A stretch of DNA of 64,000 nt from Ferrimonas futtsuensis DSM 18154 (GCF_000422645.1 NZ_AUGL01000011.1:62001-126000), one strand, 5' to 3'. Shown: positions 8,495-18,288, numbered from the stretch's first letter. Numbers and translations: made by a program. The notes: generated by a model not told the origin, from the letters alone.

Positions 8495-10168
8495 CTAGCT
8501 GGCCTTGGCGGCCTTGGAGAGCTGGTCTTCCCACACCACCATGTCGTCACGCATGTGGCCGATCATCGGGCCGTAGCGCCTCTCCAGTACGTGGCGTTTG
8601 ATCTTCAGGGTGGGGGTGAGGACGTCGTTCTCCACTGTCCAGGGTTCGTCCACCACCAGGATCCCGCCCAGGGTGGAGTGGCTTTCCATGGTGCCGCTGA
8701 CCTGACGGCAGACGCTGCGCAGGGCGATCTCCACCTCGGTGCGGGTTTCAGCGCGAGCCGCTTCCGAGAGCTGCACCAGGGCAACCGGATAGGGCTGGCC
8801 GGAACCGATGACACACAGCAACTCGATGCGGCTCTCCTGAGCCAGTTTGCGCTCCAAGGGCACCGGGGCCACAAATTTGCCCTTGGCGGTCTTGAAGTTG
8901 TCCTTCACCCGGCCGGTGATGGTGACGTACCCGTCGTCGTCCAGCTCTGCCTGGTCTCCGGTACGGAAATAGCCATCTTCATCAAAGGCTTCGGCAGTGG
9001 CTTCCGGTTGCTTGTAATATTCCCGGAACAGGCCCGGGCTCTTGAACAGCAGCTCATGGTCGTCGCCGATCTTCACCTCACAATCGATGCCGGGCGCGCC
9101 GACACTGCCGATCTTGTCGGCGCGATAGGGGAAATTGAGGGTGGCGTAGGCGGCGTTTTCGGTCATGCCCCAGGCCTCGGTGATGTCCATGCCGATACGG
9201 CGGTACCAGTGCAGCAGAGCCGGAGAAACCGGTGCCGATCCACAGCCGAGGATGCGGGCATTGTTGAGCCCCAGTTGCTTGCGGATCTTGCGGGCAATAA
9301 AGGCGTTGAGGATGGGGATGCTCAGTAACAGGTTGAGTTTACTCTCCCCCACCTTGGCGATGATGTTCTTCTGGAACAGGGTCCAGAGTCTGGGAACCGA
9401 CAGGAAGAAGTCGGGGTTGGCCACCTGCACATCCTCCACGAAGGTGTCCAGGCTCTCGGCGAAATAGACGGTACCGCCACCGGCGATGGAGCTGCCAAAG
9501 ATGTAGGCGCGCTCGGTGATGTGGGCCAGGGGCAGGTAGGAGATGACCCTGTCCTTCGGCGTGCCGCCCAGGTGCTTGGTGAGGCGATCGGCGGCCCAGC
9601 TGAAGGCACCAAAGGTCATCACCGCCCCCTTGGGGTTGCCGGTGGAGCCTGAGGTGTAGATGAGGGTCATCACCTCATCGGCGTCCGGGTAGTGGGTCTC
9701 CACCGGATCGGCCATCTCCAGCAACTGCTGCCAGTGGTACTGGGTGGTGATCCCTTCGTAGCCCATCCCCATACGGATGATGTGAGCGGGGATGGCGGGC
9801 TCCTGCTCGGGACCGTCATCCAGTTTGCCCACCAGAATGCCTTTGGCTCCGGAGTGATCGAGCACGTAGCTGATGGTGTCCACATTGGCGGTGGGGTAGA
9901 TGGGGACGCTGATGAAGCCACCCACCATCAGGGCCAGGTCGGTGATAAACCATTCGGCGCAGTTCTTTGAGAGGATGGCGATCTTGTCTCCCTTCTCGAA
10001 GCCCAGCTTGTACAGGGCACCGGCCAGACGGTGGGCCATCTGGTGAACCTGGCACCAGGAGTAGTCGTGCAGTTTCCGCTGCTTGGGCTGACGCAGATAG
10101 ATCTGGTCGCCCTGTACCCTGGCCCATTCATCCAGCAGTTCTACCGGAGTCTTGAAACTTTCAGCCAT
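8495..10168 (-). CDS. AMP-forming long-chain acyl-CoA synthetase family protein
   Basis: 557 residues of the adenylate-forming superfamily, which activate carboxylic acids with ATP to acyl-AMP and then acyl-CoA. The P-loop-like motif YTSGSTGNPKG, the SYLPLAHITER motif, AWGMTEN and the hinge-region GYFRTGD are all visible. The C-terminal catalytic lysine probably lies in TPTLKIKRHVLE. The layout is that of long-chain fatty acyl-CoA synthetases (FAA1-like) rather than short-chain Acs. Chain-length preference cannot be read. It is a single gene inserted between trmH and recG, preceded by a 430-bp intergenic region with its own repeats. Confidence 0.9.
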   Translation of the reverse strand: MAESFKTPVELLDEWARVQGDQIYLRQPKQRKLHDYSWCQVHQMAHRLAGALYKLGFEKGDKIAILSKNCAEWFITDLALMVGGFISVPIYPTANVDTISYVLDHSGAKGILVGKLDDGPEQEPAIPAHIIRMGMGYEGITTQYHWQQLLEMADPVETHYPDADEVMTLIYTSGSTGNPKGAVMTFGAFSWAADRLTKHLGGTPKDRVISYLPLAHITERAYIFGSSIAGGGTVYFAESLDTFVEDVQVANPDFFLSVPRLWTLFQKNIIAKVGESKLNLLLSIPILNAFIARKIRKQLGLNNARILGCGSAPVSPALLHWYRRIGMDITEAWGMTENAAYATLNFPYRADKIGSVGAPGIDCEVKIGDDHELLFKSPGLFREYYKQPEATAEAFDEDGYFRTGDQAELDDDGYVTITGRVKDNFKTAKGKFVAPVPLERKLAQESRIELLCVIGSGQPYPVALVQLSEAARAETRTEVEIALRSVCRQVSGTMESHSTLGGILVVDEPWTVENDVLTPTLKIKRHVLERRYGPMIGHMRDDMVVWEDQLSKAAKAS

Positions 10169-10597
10169 CAGATGTCCCTCTTCTGTATTTTTTGTGCCAC
10201 GCGCCTGGTGGGGATTATGGATTCCGCTCTCCCGCCGGAATACGAAAAACCGGTCTAACCACTTGAAAATAGCAGGAAACGGTCAATTTTAAAGCACCCT
10301 TTGTGTGATCTCTGCGCCTTTGTGGGCGGATGCGACCTGTGAAGGTGTCGCGATAGTCTGAATTTGTGTGATCTCTGTCGATAAAGGGCCGAATATACAG
10401 AGAGTTCGTTTGGTGCTGTGGCAGTAGCCCGTGGGTAACCCTGTTTTTTGCTGTTTCACCGCACCAGTGAGAGGAAGTCGCGGCCGGCGCCCTGATCGGG
10501 TAAAAAATGAGCAGGGTGGCGGGTGAAAGCTTGGGAAGAGTGCGGATTGAAGAAGGCAGGGCCGAAGGGCGCTGGCTGCGCCCCGGAATCGGCGAAA
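10169..10597. other. 429-bp intergenic region with a 15-bp direct repeat
   Basis: There is no convincing gene between the acyl-CoA synthetase start and the trmH stop. The region holds two exact copies of TTTGTGTGATCTCTG, at 10300-10314 and 10363-10377 (63 bp apart), the most regular feature here. The half-site TGTGATCT resembles one arm of a CRP site, but no matching second arm follows. The rest is unremarkable. Confidence 0.7.
10300..10377. repeat. Direct repeat pair upstream of acyl-CoA synthetase gene
   Basis: Two identical 15-mers TTTGTGTGATCTCTG at 10300-10314 and 10363-10377, in the same orientation and exactly 63 bp apart (about six helical turns). Both lie 130-210 bp upstream of the minus-strand acyl-CoA synthetase start. 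The exact identity and helical phasing suggest paired regulator sites rather than chance. Confidence 0.6.
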
Positions 10598-11305
10598 TCA
10601 GTCGTCCAGGTGCTCCCAGGAGTCCTTGGTCATCTGAATCTTCTGCCACCACTCATCGGGGGCGTCGATCTGGCCCTCTTCATCGACACGGGGATAGGGG
10701 ATCCCCTTCTGGCGGCAGATCTTGGCGAAGATCGGGTGCCCCCCTTCGAACAGCAGACGCTGGCACTCACTGTTGTCCAGGGTGCGCGCGTCGTACATGC
10801 CCGCCTCCTGACGCTGGCGCTGGGCTTCGTAAAGCATCAGGGCGGTGGCCACGGACACGTTCAGGGATTGCACCATGCCCACCATGGGGATGATCACATC
10901 CTGATCCGCCAGGGCCAGGGCTTCCTGGGTGATGCCAAACTTCTCCTGTCCCATCAGGATGGCGGTGGGCTTGGTGTAGTCGATCTCGCGAAAATCCACA
11001 GCGGTATCGGAGAGGTTGGTGGCGATGATCTGCATCCCCTGCTCGCGCAGCGCCAGGATGGCGTCGGTGATCGACGCGTGGGACTTCAGGCTGACCCAGT
11101 TCTGGCTGCCGGTGGCGGTGCCGCCGGAGAGCTTGGTTTTCTGATCCGGCCAGATGGCGTGCACCTGATGAACCCCGACGGCGTCTGCCGTGCGCACCAT
11201 GGCCGCCAGGTTGTGCGGCTTGTGGACCTCCTCCATGCAGATGGTCAGGTCCGGCTGGCGTTTGTCCAGCATGGCGTTGATTCGGGCTAAGCGTTCGGGG
11301 CTCAT
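10598..11305 (-). CDS. trmH: tRNA (guanosine(18)-2'-O)-methyltransferase TrmH
   Basis: 235 residues (E. coli TrmH 229). This SPOUT-class enzyme uses S-adenosylmethionine to methylate the ribose of G18 in the tRNA D-loop. The SPOUT motifs are present: HKPHNLAAMVRTADAVG (motif 1), LMGQEKFGIT (motif 2) and the knot-forming IPMVGMVQSLNVSVA (motif 3). AAGGAATC precedes the ATG. It is the last gene of the gmk-rpoZ-spoT-ridA-trmH group. Confidence 0.95.
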   Translation of the reverse strand: MSPERLARINAMLDKRQPDLTICMEEVHKPHNLAAMVRTADAVGVHQVHAIWPDQKTKLSGGTATGSQNWVSLKSHASITDAILALREQGMQIIATNLSDTAVDFREIDYTKPTAILMGQEKFGITQEALALADQDVIIPMVGMVQSLNVSVATALMLYEAQRQRQEAGMYDARTLDNSECQRLLFEGGHPIFAKICRQKGIPYPRVDEEGQIDAPDEWWQKIQMTKDSWEHLDD

Positions 11306-11381
11306 GGGGATTCCTTAAGGTTAGAAACGAAGCCGGGGGCGCCCATGCGCCCCCGAAAGTATAGGTGTGTATGGGTCTGCG

Positions 11382-11765
11382 TCAGAGCACCATCACCGCA
11401 TCCATCTCCACCAGGGAGCCCTTGGGCAGCTCCTTGACGCCGATGGCGGCTCGGGCGGGGTAAGGTTGTTGGATGTACTGACCCATCACCTCGTTGACCT
11501 TGGCGAAGTTGGCCAGGTCCAGCATGTAGATGTTCAGTTTCACCAGCTTTTGCAGGTCACCACCGGCGGCTTCGCAGACCGCTTTCAGGTTGTTGAACAC
11601 CTGAACGACCTGAGAGTCGAAGTCGTCACCCACCATCTCCATGGTCTCGGGAACCAGAGGGATCTGGCCGGAGATGTAGACGGTGTCCCCGGTACGGATC
11701 GCCTGGGAGTAGGTGCCGATGGCGGCGGGAGCGTTGTCGGTGGCAATAACGAGCTTGTCGGTCAT
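11382..11765 (-). CDS. ridA: RidA-family reactive intermediate deaminase
   Basis: 127 residues. RidA/YjgF proteins form trimers that hydrolyse reactive enamine/imine intermediates such as 2-aminoacrylate made by PLP enzymes. Family features are visible: the N-terminal [20 protein letters not shown], the SGQIPL element, the catalytic Arg in PARAAIGV and Glu in GSLVEMDAV. It lies 19 bp from the spoT stop and about 76 bp ahead of trmH, so it is probably cotranscribed. E. coli lacks a ridA gene at this position; Shewanella-type genomes commonly have one. Confidence 0.94.
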   Translation of the reverse strand: MTDKLVIATDNAPAAIGTYSQAIRTGDTVYISGQIPLVPETMEMVGDDFDSQVVQVFNNLKAVCEAAGGDLQKLVKLNIYMLDLANFAKVNEVMGQYIQQPYPARAAIGVKELPKGSLVEMDAVMVL

Positions 11766-11784
11766 GGTGTCCCCACAGAGTTTA

Positions 11785-13884
11785 TCAGTTACGGTTTCGC
11801 GCGACTTTCAGTACTTCCGGCTGAACGCGCAGCTTGCGCATCACATTGGCCAGGTGTACCCGGTTCTTCACCGTGAGCGTCAGGGTGATGGTGTAGACCC
11901 GCCCCTCTTTCTCCTCGGTGTTGAGATTATGAATATTTGCGTCGCAGGCCGCAATGATGGAGGTGAGTTTGGCCAGGATCCCCTGATGGTTGATGATGTC
12001 CATCCTCAGGCCGGTGACGTACTCCTCCCGGTTGTCCTGATCCCACTCCACATTGAGGAACTTCTCCGCTTCCACCTCTCGGGCGCGGTGGATGTTGCGG
12101 CAGTTGTCTCTGTGCACCACCAGCCCCTTGCCCGGGCTGACGTGGGCGACGATGTCGTCGCCGGGAATGGGCCGACAGCACTTGGCGAAGGAGAGCAGCA
12201 CGCCTTCGGCGCCACGAATCGGCAGCTTGTCACGGCCTTCGGTGGACTCCAACTCTCCCTTGAGCTTCTGGGCGACCACCAGGCTCATGGCGTTGCCCAG
12301 GCCGATGTCCGCCAGCAGACCATTGAAGTCGCTGTGACGGTATTCGGCCACCACCTGCTCGATGCGCTCGGCGGAGATATCCTCCAGGGTCATGTCTCCC
12401 AGGGCGTGGTTCAGCAACCGCTTACCCAGAGCGGTGGCGTCCCTGTCCTGCAGGTTCTTCAGCACGTGACGGATCTTGGCCCTGGCCTTGGCGGTCACCA
12501 CGAAGTTGAGCCAGGCGGCGTTGGGACGGGCGCCCGGGGCGGTGATGATCTCCACGGTCTGGCCAGATTTCAGCGGCTGGCTCAGGGGGTAGGCATGGCG
12601 ATTGACCTTGGCGCCGACGGCACCATTGCCCACATCGGTGTGCACCGCATAGGCAAAATCCACCGGCGTGGCGCCCAGAGGCAGCTCCAGAATCTTGCCG
12701 GTGGGGGTGAAAACGTAGATCTCATCGGGGAAGAGATCGGTTTTGACGTTTTCGATGAATTCGAAGGAGTTGCCGGCACTCTGCTGCAATTCGAGCAGAC
12801 TTTGCATCCACTTTCGTGCCCGGACCTGGGCGGTGGTGGCGTTGGCCTCGGCGTTGCCCTTGTAGAGCCAGTGGGCCGCCACACCCTTATCGGCCATCTG
12901 ATCCATGTCTTCGGTGCGGATCTGCACCTCAACCGGCACCCCATGGGGGCCATAGAGGGAGGTGTGCAGACTCTGGTAGCCGTTGGCCTTGGGGATAGCG
13001 ATGTAATCCTTGAAGCGATCCAGGCGGGGCTTATACAGGGTGTGCATGGCACCGAGCACCCGGTAACAGGTGTCGATGTCCTTGACGATCACCCGGAAGG
13101 CGTAGATGTCCATCACCTCCTGAAACTGAAGCTCCTTGTTCACCATCTTGTTGTAGATGGAGTAGAGGTTCTTCTCCCGGCCGGATACGTCACCGTCGAT
13201 GGTGACGTCATCCAGGCGACCGATGATCGCTTCGCGGATGGAGTTCATGATCGCCTTGCGGTTACCGCTGGCGGCCTGCAAGGTGTCCCGCAGCACCCGG
13301 TGGCGCATGGGGTAGAGCGCCGAGAAACCCAGGTCCTCGAGCTCATTCTTGATGTTGTGGATGCCGAGACGGTTGGCGATGGGGGCGTAGATCTCCAGGG
13401 TTTCCCTGGCGATGCGGCGGCGCTTGTCCGGGCGCAGTGAGCCCAGGGTACGCATGTTGTGGGTGCGGTCGGCGAGTTTAATCAGGATCACCCGAATGTC
13501 CTGCACCATGGCCAGGACCATCTTGCGGAAGTTTTCCGCCTGGGCTTCCTTCTTATCGCGGAACTTAAGCTTGTCGAGCTTGGAGACGCCCTCCACCAGC
13601 TCGGCCACAGAGGGACCGAACTGTTCGGCCAGGTCCTCTTTGGTGAGCTCGGTGTCCTCGATGACATCGTGCATCAGGGCGGCGGCCAGGGTCTCGTAGT
13701 CGAGACGCATCTCCGCCAGGATGCGGGTGACCGCAACCGGGTGGGTGATGTAGGGCTCGCCGCTGGATCGGGTCTGCCCATCATGGGCATCTCTGGCGGT
13801 GATGTACGCTCGAGTGAGATTCTCGACCTGCTCAGGATCCAGATAGCTGGATACCAGTTCCCTCAGGCTTTCAAACAGATACAA
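11785..13884 (-). CDS. spoT: Bifunctional (p)ppGpp synthase/hydrolase SpoT
   Basis: 699 residues. The hydrolase domain carries the HD motif (LMHDVIEDT, about residue 72). The synthetase domain has the RFKD form of the RXKD signature that marks bifunctional enzymes, then [20 protein letters not shown] domain ([20 protein letters not shown]), a helical region, a conserved-cysteine segment ([12 protein letters not shown]) and a C-terminal ACT domain follow. It controls the alarmone in fatty-acid, iron and carbon stress. The start is a TTG codon, giving [11 protein letters not shown]; the N-terminus matches E. coli SpoT, which also begins with TTG. It lies 21 bp after rpoZ. Confidence 0.97.
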   Translation of the reverse strand: MYLFESLRELVSSYLDPEQVENLTRAYITARDAHDGQTRSSGEPYITHPVAVTRILAEMRLDYETLAAALMHDVIEDTELTKEDLAEQFGPSVAELVEGVSKLDKLKFRDKKEAQAENFRKMVLAMVQDIRVILIKLADRTHNMRTLGSLRPDKRRRIARETLEIYAPIANRLGIHNIKNELEDLGFSALYPMRHRVLRDTLQAASGNRKAIMNSIREAIIGRLDDVTIDGDVSGREKNLYSIYNKMVNKELQFQEVMDIYAFRVIVKDIDTCYRVLGAMHTLYKPRLDRFKDYIAIPKANGYQSLHTSLYGPHGVPVEVQIRTEDMDQMADKGVAAHWLYKGNAEANATTAQVRARKWMQSLLELQQSAGNSFEFIENVKTDLFPDEIYVFTPTGKILELPLGATPVDFAYAVHTDVGNGAVGAKVNRHAYPLSQPLKSGQTVEIITAPGARPNAAWLNFVVTAKARAKIRHVLKNLQDRDATALGKRLLNHALGDMTLEDISAERIEQVVAEYRHSDFNGLLADIGLGNAMSLVVAQKLKGELESTEGRDKLPIRGAEGVLLSFAKCCRPIPGDDIVAHVSPGKGLVVHRDNCRNIHRAREVEAEKFLNVEWDQDNREEYVTGLRMDIINHQGILAKLTSIIAACDANIHNLNTEEKEGRVYTITLTLTVKNRVHLANVMRKLRVQPEVLKVARNRN

Positions 13885-13905
13885 CGACGACCCCCGGTGC
13901 TGGAA

Positions 13906-14184
13906 TTACAGAGTGCGTCCTTCAGCGATGGCAGCTACCGCAGCCAGCTCGGCCGCTTCCTGCTCGCGCTGAGCTTGCAGCTCTTGCTCATCCAGAGTCT
14001 TGGCATCGATCAGACCCGCTTCGATTTCGCGCAGGGCGATGACGGTGGGCTTATCGTTCTGCTCCTCGACCAGCGGTTCCTTGCCGTTTACAGACAGCTG
14101 ACGCGCACGGCGAGAGGCGACCAGGATCAGGTCAAAACGGTTGCCAATCTTATCTACGGCGTCTTCAACAGTTACGCGTGCCAT
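13906..14184 (-). CDS. rpoZ: RNA polymerase omega subunit
   Basis: 92 residues beginning [20 protein letters not shown], the conserved omega N-terminus, with RARQL and the [12 protein letters not shown] segment. Omega helps the beta-prime subunit fold and assemble, and forms part of a ppGpp binding site on RNA polymerase. That fits its place directly before spoT. An AGGAGTTCC ribosome binding site precedes the ATG. Confidence 0.97.
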   Translation of the reverse strand: MARVTVEDAVDKIGNRFDLILVASRRARQLSVNGKEPLVEEQNDKPTVIALREIEAGLIDAKTLDEQELQAQREQEAAELAAVAAIAEGRTL

Positions 14185-14243
14185 GAAAAGGAACTCCTGT
14201 GTTTGAGCTTAAAAAAATGACGCAAAAGTGTACATGAAGTTGA

Positions 14244-14867
14244 CTAGCCTGCCAACAGATCATCTAGCATATCACCGTGGACAGATTTTTGCCCAGCCAG
14301 ATGCAGTCGGTTGGCCAAAACAATGGCAGTGAGATCCGCCAGTGCCGTGTCGAAATCTTCGTTGACGATCAGGTAGTCATACTCATCATAATGACTCATC
14401 TCATCCACCGCATCCGCCATGCGGGCGGCGATGGTGTCGGCGCTGTCCTGGCCGCGGCTGTTGAGCCGACGCTCCAGCTCCTCCCGGGAGGGGGGCAGGA
14501 TAAAGATGCCAATCGCTTCGGGCATCAGGGCTTTCACCTGACGGGCACCCTGCCAGTCGATGTCCAGGAAGACGTCGATCCCATTATCGAGGGTCTGCTC
14601 GATGGTGACGCGGGAGGTGCCGTAGTAGTTGCCGAACACTTCGGCCCACTCAAAGAAAGCGCCCTGATCGATCAGCGTCTTGAAGGCCTCTTTCTCGACG
14701 AAGTGGTAATGCACGCCGTCGCTTTCGCCGGGACGGGGGGCTCGGGTGGTGTGAGAGACCGACACCTGCATATCCGCAGGCTTGTCCTTGAGCAGGGCGC
14801 CGATGAGCGACGACTTACCTGCCCCACTGGGGGCCGATACAATGAAGAGGTTTCCACGACGGGCCAT
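14244..14867 (-). CDS. gmk: Guanylate kinase
   Basis: 207 residues from the ATG at 14867 ([20 protein letters not shown]). An upstream GTG at 14879 is in frame, but AGGGTGG is best spaced for the inner ATG. The enzyme phosphorylates GMP to GDP with ATP. The P-loop [11 protein letters not shown], the GMP-binding [11 protein letters not shown] element and the [11 protein letters not shown] stretch are all present. It is the first gene of gmk-rpoZ-spoT-ridA-trmH, linking guanine nucleotide supply to alarmone metabolism. Confidence 0.97.
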   Translation of the reverse strand: MARRGNLFIVSAPSGAGKSSLIGALLKDKPADMQVSVSHTTRAPRPGESDGVHYHFVEKEAFKTLIDQGAFFEWAEVFGNYYGTSRVTIEQTLDNGIDVFLDIDWQGARQVKALMPEAIGIFILPPSREELERRLNSRGQDSADTIAARMADAVDEMSHYDEYDYLIVNEDFDTALADLTAIVLANRLHLAGQKSVHGDMLDDLLAG

Positions 14868-15142
14868 GGCTGATTCCACCCTGAAAAAAAGTTAAAACCG
14901 GGCCGCCGCCTCTGCAGAGCAGGGTCGGGGGAAACCGGTGTCTAAGTTCTAGTGACAGTGGCGGCAAGAAGCAAGGGCCGGCCACCTGATTCTGAGGCGG
15001 CGTAAATTACCATGAATGGGTGGATAAATCACCCGTTTGGGGCAGGAAAACGGGAGCGCATCCATGGCCGTGGCCATTTCCTCTTGATCGGCACCAGTGC
15101 CGGTGTGACTCTAGCTCAATAATTGGAGCCGACCACCTCGTG

Positions 15143-16849
15143 ATGAACCTGAAACAACAGATCGCCCAGAAGTTGATGATCGACCTGCGCTATTTTGGCG
15201 ATTCGCCCACGGCGCGCACGCCCATGACCCGGCTGCCCGGGGCGGTGGCTGACTGGATTGCCCGCTGTGGATTGGGTGGGGTGATTCTGTTCTCGGAGAA
15301 CCTGGAGAGTCCGGAGCAGATTCGCACCTTGACCTCAGCGCTTCAGTGGGCGGCGGCGCGCTCTTCCCTGGGCGCTCCGCTGCTGATCTCGGTGGATCAA
15401 GAGGGGGGACGGGTGTGTCGAACCCCCAAGGCGCACACCACCGCCTTTGCCGGCAACATGGCCCTGGGGGCGGCGTCTTCCGTCCATCCGGAGCTGGCCA
15501 ACGAGGTGGCCGTCGCCATGGGCAGGGAGCTGTTGGCCCTGGGCATCAATGTCAATCACGCGCCCTGCATCGATGTGAACAATAACCCGGACAATCCGGT
15601 GATCAACGTGCGTGCCTACGGTGACCATCCTCAATTGGTGGCGCGACTGGGGCTGGCCCAGGTCCAGGGGTTTGCCTCCGCGGGTATCCTCTCAACCCTC
15701 AAGCACTTCCCCGGCCATGGGGATACTCACAGTGACAGTCATACCGGTCTGCCCAGAGTGGAGTATGACCGTTCCCACCTCGACGGCATGGAGCTGGCCC
15801 CCTACCGGGCCATCCTGCAGCAGATCCAGCCGGACATGGTGATGACCGCCCACATTCAGTATCCCGCCCTGGATGACACGACCCTGATCGGTCGGGACGG
15901 GTTGGCGCATCTGGTGCCGGCCACACTGTCCCGCAAGATCATTACCGGCCTACTGAGGCAGCAGCTGGGCTATCAGGGGGTGGTGATCACCGATGCTCTG
16001 GATATGGCGGGCATCAGCGGCTGGCTCTCCCTGACCCAGGCGGTGATCCACAGCTTTGCTGCCGGGGTGGATATCGCCCTGATGCCGGTGCGAATCCGCT
16101 GTGAGGCGGACCTGGTCAAGCTGGATGAACTCATCGATGCGGTGGCCGAAGCGCTGGCCGCCGGGAAGCTGGACCCCGGGGAGTGGCAGGACTCTCTGAC
16201 GAGGATCGCCGACCTCAAGCGGCGGCTGGCGCCTGATCTGCTGCCCTCCCCCGAGGTCCTGGGCTGTGACGCTCACCGCTCCCTGGAGCGCAAGCTGGCG
16301 ACCGCGGCTGTTACCCAGCTGTGCCCCAACACCCTGCCTCGGCCTGCCACTGCACATCGACACTGGCTGTTGATGCTGCCCGATCTGGAAAAGGCCAACG
16401 CCCTGGCGGCCGCTCTCAAGGAGCTCAAGCCTGAGCTCGAGATACGTTGCGCCAGCCTGCTTCAGCCAGAGGCGGAACTGCACCAGGCGATGGCGCAGGC
16501 CGATCTGGTGATCAGTGGCTTTATCTCCCCCCGCCAGAGCGCCGCCGAGTTGGGAGGGATGGAGGATGTGTCTGCCCTGGACGAGCAGGCGCTGATCCAG
16601 GCCCATCAGCCTGAGCGACTGGTGCCTCTGCTGAAGCAAGCCAAGGCGTCCGGTCGCTCGGTGATTCACCTGAGCCTGCGCGCCCCTTACGAATTTTCAC
16701 TGGTCAGTCCCTGGTGTCACTGGGGTCTGGCCAGCTTTGCCTATCACCTGGATCGCCCCGGACGGGGGGCGAGTTACGATTCGTTGGCCAGAGTGCTGCT
16801 GGGCCTGGCTCCGGCACCCGGCCTTATGCCCCTGAAGGAGGGAGAGTAA
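15143..16849 (+). CDS. nagZ: GH3 beta-N-acetylhexosaminidase (NagZ-like, with C-terminal extension)
   Basis: 568 residues from the ATG at 15143. Upstream in-frame sequence to 15020 is Trp/Pro-rich and unlike the family, so it was left out. The first 340 residues form a glycoside hydrolase family 3 barrel with KHFPGHGDTHSDSHTGLP, which holds the loop Asp/His pair used as acid-base in NagZ. The nucleophile Asp lies in VVITDALDMAGISGW. Such enzymes release GlcNAc from muropeptides or chitooligosaccharides. About 200 further residues form a domain that minimal NagZ (about 340 residues) lacks. No signal peptide is visible. The stop overlaps the nagA start (TAATG). Confidence 0.85.
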   Translation: MNLKQQIAQKLMIDLRYFGDSPTARTPMTRLPGAVADWIARCGLGGVILFSENLESPEQIRTLTSALQWAAARSSLGAPLLISVDQEGGRVCRTPKAHTTAFAGNMALGAASSVHPELANEVAVAMGRELLALGINVNHAPCIDVNNNPDNPVINVRAYGDHPQLVARLGLAQVQGFASAGILSTLKHFPGHGDTHSDSHTGLPRVEYDRSHLDGMELAPYRAILQQIQPDMVMTAHIQYPALDDTTLIGRDGLAHLVPATLSRKIITGLLRQQLGYQGVVITDALDMAGISGWLSLTQAVIHSFAAGVDIALMPVRIRCEADLVKLDELIDAVAEALAAGKLDPGEWQDSLTRIADLKRRLAPDLLPSPEVLGCDAHRSLERKLATAAVTQLCPNTLPRPATAHRHWLLMLPDLEKANALAAALKELKPELEIRCASLLQPEAELHQAMAQADLVISGFISPRQSAAELGGMEDVSALDEQALIQAHQPERLVPLLKQAKASGRSVIHLSLRAPYEFSLVSPWCHWGLASFAYHLDRPGRGASYDSLARVLLGLAPAPGLMPLKEGE

Positions 16850-17985
16850 TGAGTAAACGCTACCTGGTCAGTCAGCTGTTCGATGGCCAGCAGATGTTTA
16901 AGAACGTGGTACTCACGGTGGAGAACGGCCGGGTGGCCAGCATCGACAAGGAGCGCAATCGCTGGGATGAGAAGCTGGTGGGCATCCTGGCGCCGGGCTT
17001 TGTGGATCTGCAGGTCAACGGGGGCGGCGGTGTGCTGATCAACAATGCGGTCGACGCCGATCAGGTGCTGACCGTGCTCAAGGCTCACGGCCAGTTTGGC
17101 ACCACGGCGATGCTGCCGACGGTGATCACCGATGATCTGGCCAATATGACCCGGGCCGCGGACGCGGTGGCCCGGGCGAGGCAGAACTCACCCTATGGGG
17201 TTCTGGGCATCCACTTCGAGGGACCCCACCTGGCACCGGCCAAGGGTGGTGTGCATAACGCCGAGCATATGCGCCCCATCAGCGAGGCGGAGTGGCAGCT
17301 CTATGCCCGGGACGATCTGGGGGTCAAGATGATCACCCTGGCGCCGGATGTGGTGTCGGAGGCGGAGATCCGCACCCTGGTCTCTCTGGGGATGATCGTC
17401 TTCCTGGGCCACTCCAACGCCAGCGCCGATGAGGTGGACGCTGCCCTGGCCGCAGGGGCCGTCGGGTTTACCCACCTGTTTAATGCCATGTCGCCCCTGG
17501 CGTCCCGGGCGCCGGGTATGGTCGGCAGTGCTCTGCTGGATGAGTACAGCATGGCGGGGATCATCCTCGACGGTCACCATATGGATTACCGGGCGGCCCG
17601 TCTGGCGCTGAAGTGCAAGGGACAGGACAACCTGATGCTGGTCACCGATGCCATGCCACCGGTGGGCAGTGATCAGCAGAGCTTTGAGCTGGTGGGGCGT
17701 CAGGTCACCCGTCACCAGTGTCGGCTGGAGGGACCCGATGGCCAGCTGGCGGGCTCGGTGCTGGATATGAACCAGGCGGTGCTCAACGCCATCGATGGCC
17801 TGGGTGTGGCCCCGGGTCAGGCACTGCGCATGGCGTCGGCCAACCCGGCCAGGGCCCTGGGTATGGAGGAGGTGCTGGGGCACCTCAAACCCGGCGCATT
17901 GGCCAATATGGCGTTGTTGGGACCGGGGATGCGGGTGAGCCGCACCTGGGTGGCCGGTGAGACCCTGTGGCAGGAAGAAGTGTGA
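16849..17985 (+). CDS. nagA: N-acetylglucosamine-6-phosphate deacetylase
   Basis: 378 residues. The enzyme removes acetate from GlcNAc-6-phosphate in the cytoplasm. Key features are PGFVDLQVNGGGGV near residue 55, the metal-binding Glu in GIHFEGPHL, His residues in FLGHSNA and GFTHLFNAMSP, substrate-site IILDGHHMD, and the catalytic Asp in MLVTDAMPP. An AGGAGGGAGAG ribosome binding site lies inside the end of nagZ, and the ATG overlaps its stop codon, so the two are coupled. Together they form an amino-sugar recycling module, with a chitinase gene 7 kb away. Confidence 0.95.
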   Translation: MSKRYLVSQLFDGQQMFKNVVLTVENGRVASIDKERNRWDEKLVGILAPGFVDLQVNGGGGVLINNAVDADQVLTVLKAHGQFGTTAMLPTVITDDLANMTRAADAVARARQNSPYGVLGIHFEGPHLAPAKGGVHNAEHMRPISEAEWQLYARDDLGVKMITLAPDVVSEAEIRTLVSLGMIVFLGHSNASADEVDAALAAGAVGFTHLFNAMSPLASRAPGMVGSALLDEYSMAGIILDGHHMDYRAARLALKCKGQDNLMLVTDAMPPVGSDQQSFELVGRQVTRHQCRLEGPDGQLAGSVLDMNQAVLNAIDGLGVAPGQALRMASANPARALGMEEVLGHLKPGALANMALLGPGMRVSRTWVAGETLWQEEV

Positions 17986-18068
17986 TCTGCGCCCATCCTG
18001 AGCGCCTGGCGAAATCACCAACTGGCGTTCAAAACGACAAAGTCGATTAGGGCGATAGCCACACTCCG

Positions 18069-18074
18069 TTATAC
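18069..18074 (+). promoter_or_regulatory. -10 element of small RNA candidate 1
   Basis: TTATAC, conserved at the same place in the second copy. A conserved upstream block (CAAAGTCGATTAG, 18038-18050) covers the -35 region but does not match TTGACA well, so an activator may be needed. Confidence 0.5.
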
Positions 18075-18080
18075 CAAGAG

Positions 18081-18192
18081 GGTGAGACTGGGTAGTCTGT
18101 AACCAATGGCCCACAGCACCAAGGCCCAGAGTACCGAGTTTCATCATCATCTCATATCGTTTTTGTTGAGGGCCTGTTGGCCCTCTTTTTTT
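18081..18192 (+). ncRNA. Putative small RNA, copy 1 of a tandem pair
   Basis: A transcript of about 112 nt is expected from the TTATAC element to the terminator hairpin GAGGGCC-TGTT-GGCCCTC followed by seven T residues. A 21-base core (CAATGGCCCACAGCACCAAG plus G, 18104-18124) is identical in both copies, and CCAGAGT follows. The 5' part and the segment before the terminator differ strongly. Such a mosaic, conserved core and terminator with a variable remainder, is what duplicated regulatory RNAs show. I recognise no known family: it lacks the repeated GGA of CsrB and the sigma-54 promoter of Qrr. Function is unknown. Confidence 0.62.
18170..18192 (+). terminator. Terminator of small RNA candidate 1
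   Basis: A GAGGGCC / GGCCCTC stem with loop TGTT, then TTTTTTT, on the plus strand only. Confidence 0.9.
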
Positions 18193-18288
18193 GCCTGAGT
18201 TTCAGCCTGGCAGCATCGACAGAAGCACAGGAAAAGCCGGAGCGGGATTCAAAGCGGCAAAGTCGATTAGTGCAATAGTAAGAGTGCG

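Noticed and set aside
11713-13440. A 575-residue frame antisense to spoT
   Set aside because: Its amino-acid composition (Val, Gly, His, Gln) is that of a reversed coding strand, and spoT is beyond doubt.
15020-15142. N-terminal extension of the NagZ-like protein
   Set aside because: The added 41 residues are Trp/Pro/Cys-rich without family similarity; the ATG at 15143 gives the normal GH3 start.
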